5,499 nucleotides of DNA from Tannerella sp. (GTDB lineage Bacteria > Bacteroidota > Bacteroidia > Bacteroidales > Tannerellaceae), in NCBI GenBank assembly GCA_031261145.1, contig JAISJX010000270.1, positions 1-5,499 of the forward strand, given 5' to 3'. Positions 4,841 to 5,499 of this stretch are shown piece after piece. Below the pieces are notes generated by a model. That model saw only the letters and a program-made list of their open reading frames with translations, did not search any database and was not told the origin of the DNA. Both the position numbers and the translations under genes were made by a program. Numbering within the stretch: position 1 is the stretch's first letter; each line of letters begins with the position of its first letter.

Positions 4841-5499
4841 GATGTTCAGGCAATTCGTAAAGATTTTCCGATATTGCATCAGAAAGTTCTCGGAAAAGAC
4901 CTCATTTGGTTCGACAATGCTGCCACCACGCAAAAACCGCGTCAGGTAATTGAAGCGTTGGTGAAATACTACGAAAACGACAATTCCAATATTCACCGCG
5001 CTTCGCACTCTTTGGCGGCTCGTTCGACGGACGGATACGAAGGCGCTCGCGAAAAAGTGCAGAAGTTCATCAACGCGCCCTCTGCCGACAATATCGTTTT
5101 TGTGCGCGGAACCACCGAAGGAATCAATTTGGTTACGCAAACTTATGGCCGGAAATTTATTAATCCGGGCGATGAAATTATTATTTCTACCCTTGACCAT
5201 CACGCAAATATAGTTCCCTGGCAGCAGTTGGCAAAGGAGCGCAACGCGCATCTAAAGGTCATTCCGATAAATGACAGAGGCGAAATTATCCTCGAAGAAT
5301 ACGAGCGGCTACTTACGCCACGCACCAAAATCGTGTCTTTCGGACAGGTAAACAACACTTTCGGTACGATTTTACCTGCTAAAACAATGATTGATATGGC
5401 GAAGCGCTATGGCGCCCGGGTGTTGATAGACGGCGCTCAATCCATCGCCCACACGCCGGTCGATGTTCAGGATTTAGATGTGGATTTCTTCGTTTTTTC
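4580..5499 (+). CDS. SufS-like cysteine desulfurase with N-terminal extension, probable encapsulin cargo, 3'-partial
   Basis: A PLP enzyme of fold type I that removes sulfur from cysteine as a persulfide, leaving alanine. 306 codons are present and the frame is open at the right edge. The SufS core begins at about residue 88 (FDVQAIRKDFPIL) and shows WFDNAATTQKPRQV, NIHRASHSLA, FVRGTTEGINLV (174-185), the PLP-stacking DHHANIVPWQ (206-215) and the PLP-ring aspartate in DGAQ (284-287). The PLP lysine (SGHK) should fall just past the edge, near residue 310. The catalytic cysteine also lies outside. Residues 1-87 have no counterpart in ordinary SufS and are polar and probably disordered, as in the cargo desulfurases of family 2A encapsulins. 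ATG 4580 overlaps the shell stop (ATGA), favouring coupled translation of shell and cargo. SufS-type class is secure; encapsulation is inferred from context and the extension. Confidence 0.95.
   Translation, partial: MREILNNAIRGEAAELTPDDVDLSSVFDSFRQLTDAKDPHRLPTSNTKPSEEKALRNGALHEFADTQYSPYSFQRDQPITYSGRETFDVQAIRKDFPILHQKVLGKDLIWFDNAATTQKPRQVIEALVKYYENDNSNIHRASHSLAARSTDGYEGAREKVQKFINAPSADNIVFVRGTTEGINLVTQTYGRKFINPGDEIIISTLDHHANIVPWQQLAKERNAHLKVIPINDRGEIILEEYERLLTPRTKIVSFGQVNNTFGTILPAKTMIDMAKRYGARVLIDGAQSIAHTPVDVQDLDVDFFVF

Noticed and set aside
4757..5251. 164-codon open frame on the minus strand under the desulfurase gene
   Set aside because: The opposite strand carries unmistakable SufS motifs throughout this span; the minus-strand product shows no family features.

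Overview
The window is one tightly packed plus-strand operon of eight genes devoted to sulfur handling. The two outer genes run off the edges. In order it encodes: a cysteine synthase (5' end missing), a ThiS/MoaD-like ubiquitin-fold sulfur carrier, a MoeB/ThiF/HesA-type E1-like adenylyltransferase, a DsrE2-type sulfur-transfer protein, a TusA-family sulfurtransferase, a JAMM (M67) metalloprotease of the Mec/QbsD/HcyD type, a family 2 encapsulin shell protein with an inserted cyclic-nucleotide-binding-like domain (2B-type), and a SufS-like cysteine desulfurase with a long N-terminal extension typical of encapsulin cargo (3' end missing). Gaps between genes are 5 to 30 bp. Two junctions are ATGA overlaps: TusA/JAMM and shell/desulfurase.

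The host looks like a member of the Bacteroidota. Start codons follow AT-rich leaders without a clear Shine-Dalgarno sequence, spacers are built of AATTA-type heptamers, and codon use is moderately AT-leaning. This is inferred from style only; another AT-leaning anaerobe is possible. No promoter, terminator, RNA gene, mobile element or CRISPR array is visible, and no stretch over 300 bases lacks a gene.

The genes suggest two linked modules. Module one (2-3136) resembles the protein-thiocarboxylate pathways for cysteine, homocysteine and thioquinolobactin (CysO-CysM-Mec, HcyS-HcyF-HcyD, QbsE-QbsC-QbsD). The JAMM protease would trim or recycle the carrier, the E1 would adenylate its Gly-Gly end, TusA and DsrE2 would deliver sulfur, and the cysteine synthase would use the thiocarboxylate or sulfide. 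Module two (3144-5499) is a protein nanocompartment with a cysteine desulfurase as likely cargo, a pairing known to store sulfur in family 2A encapsulins. The two together suggest a cycle in which cysteine sulfur is sequestered in a shell and later remobilised through carrier proteins into cysteine. That joint arrangement is the most interesting feature here. The functional link is inference from gene order; the family assignments rest on motifs visible in the translations.
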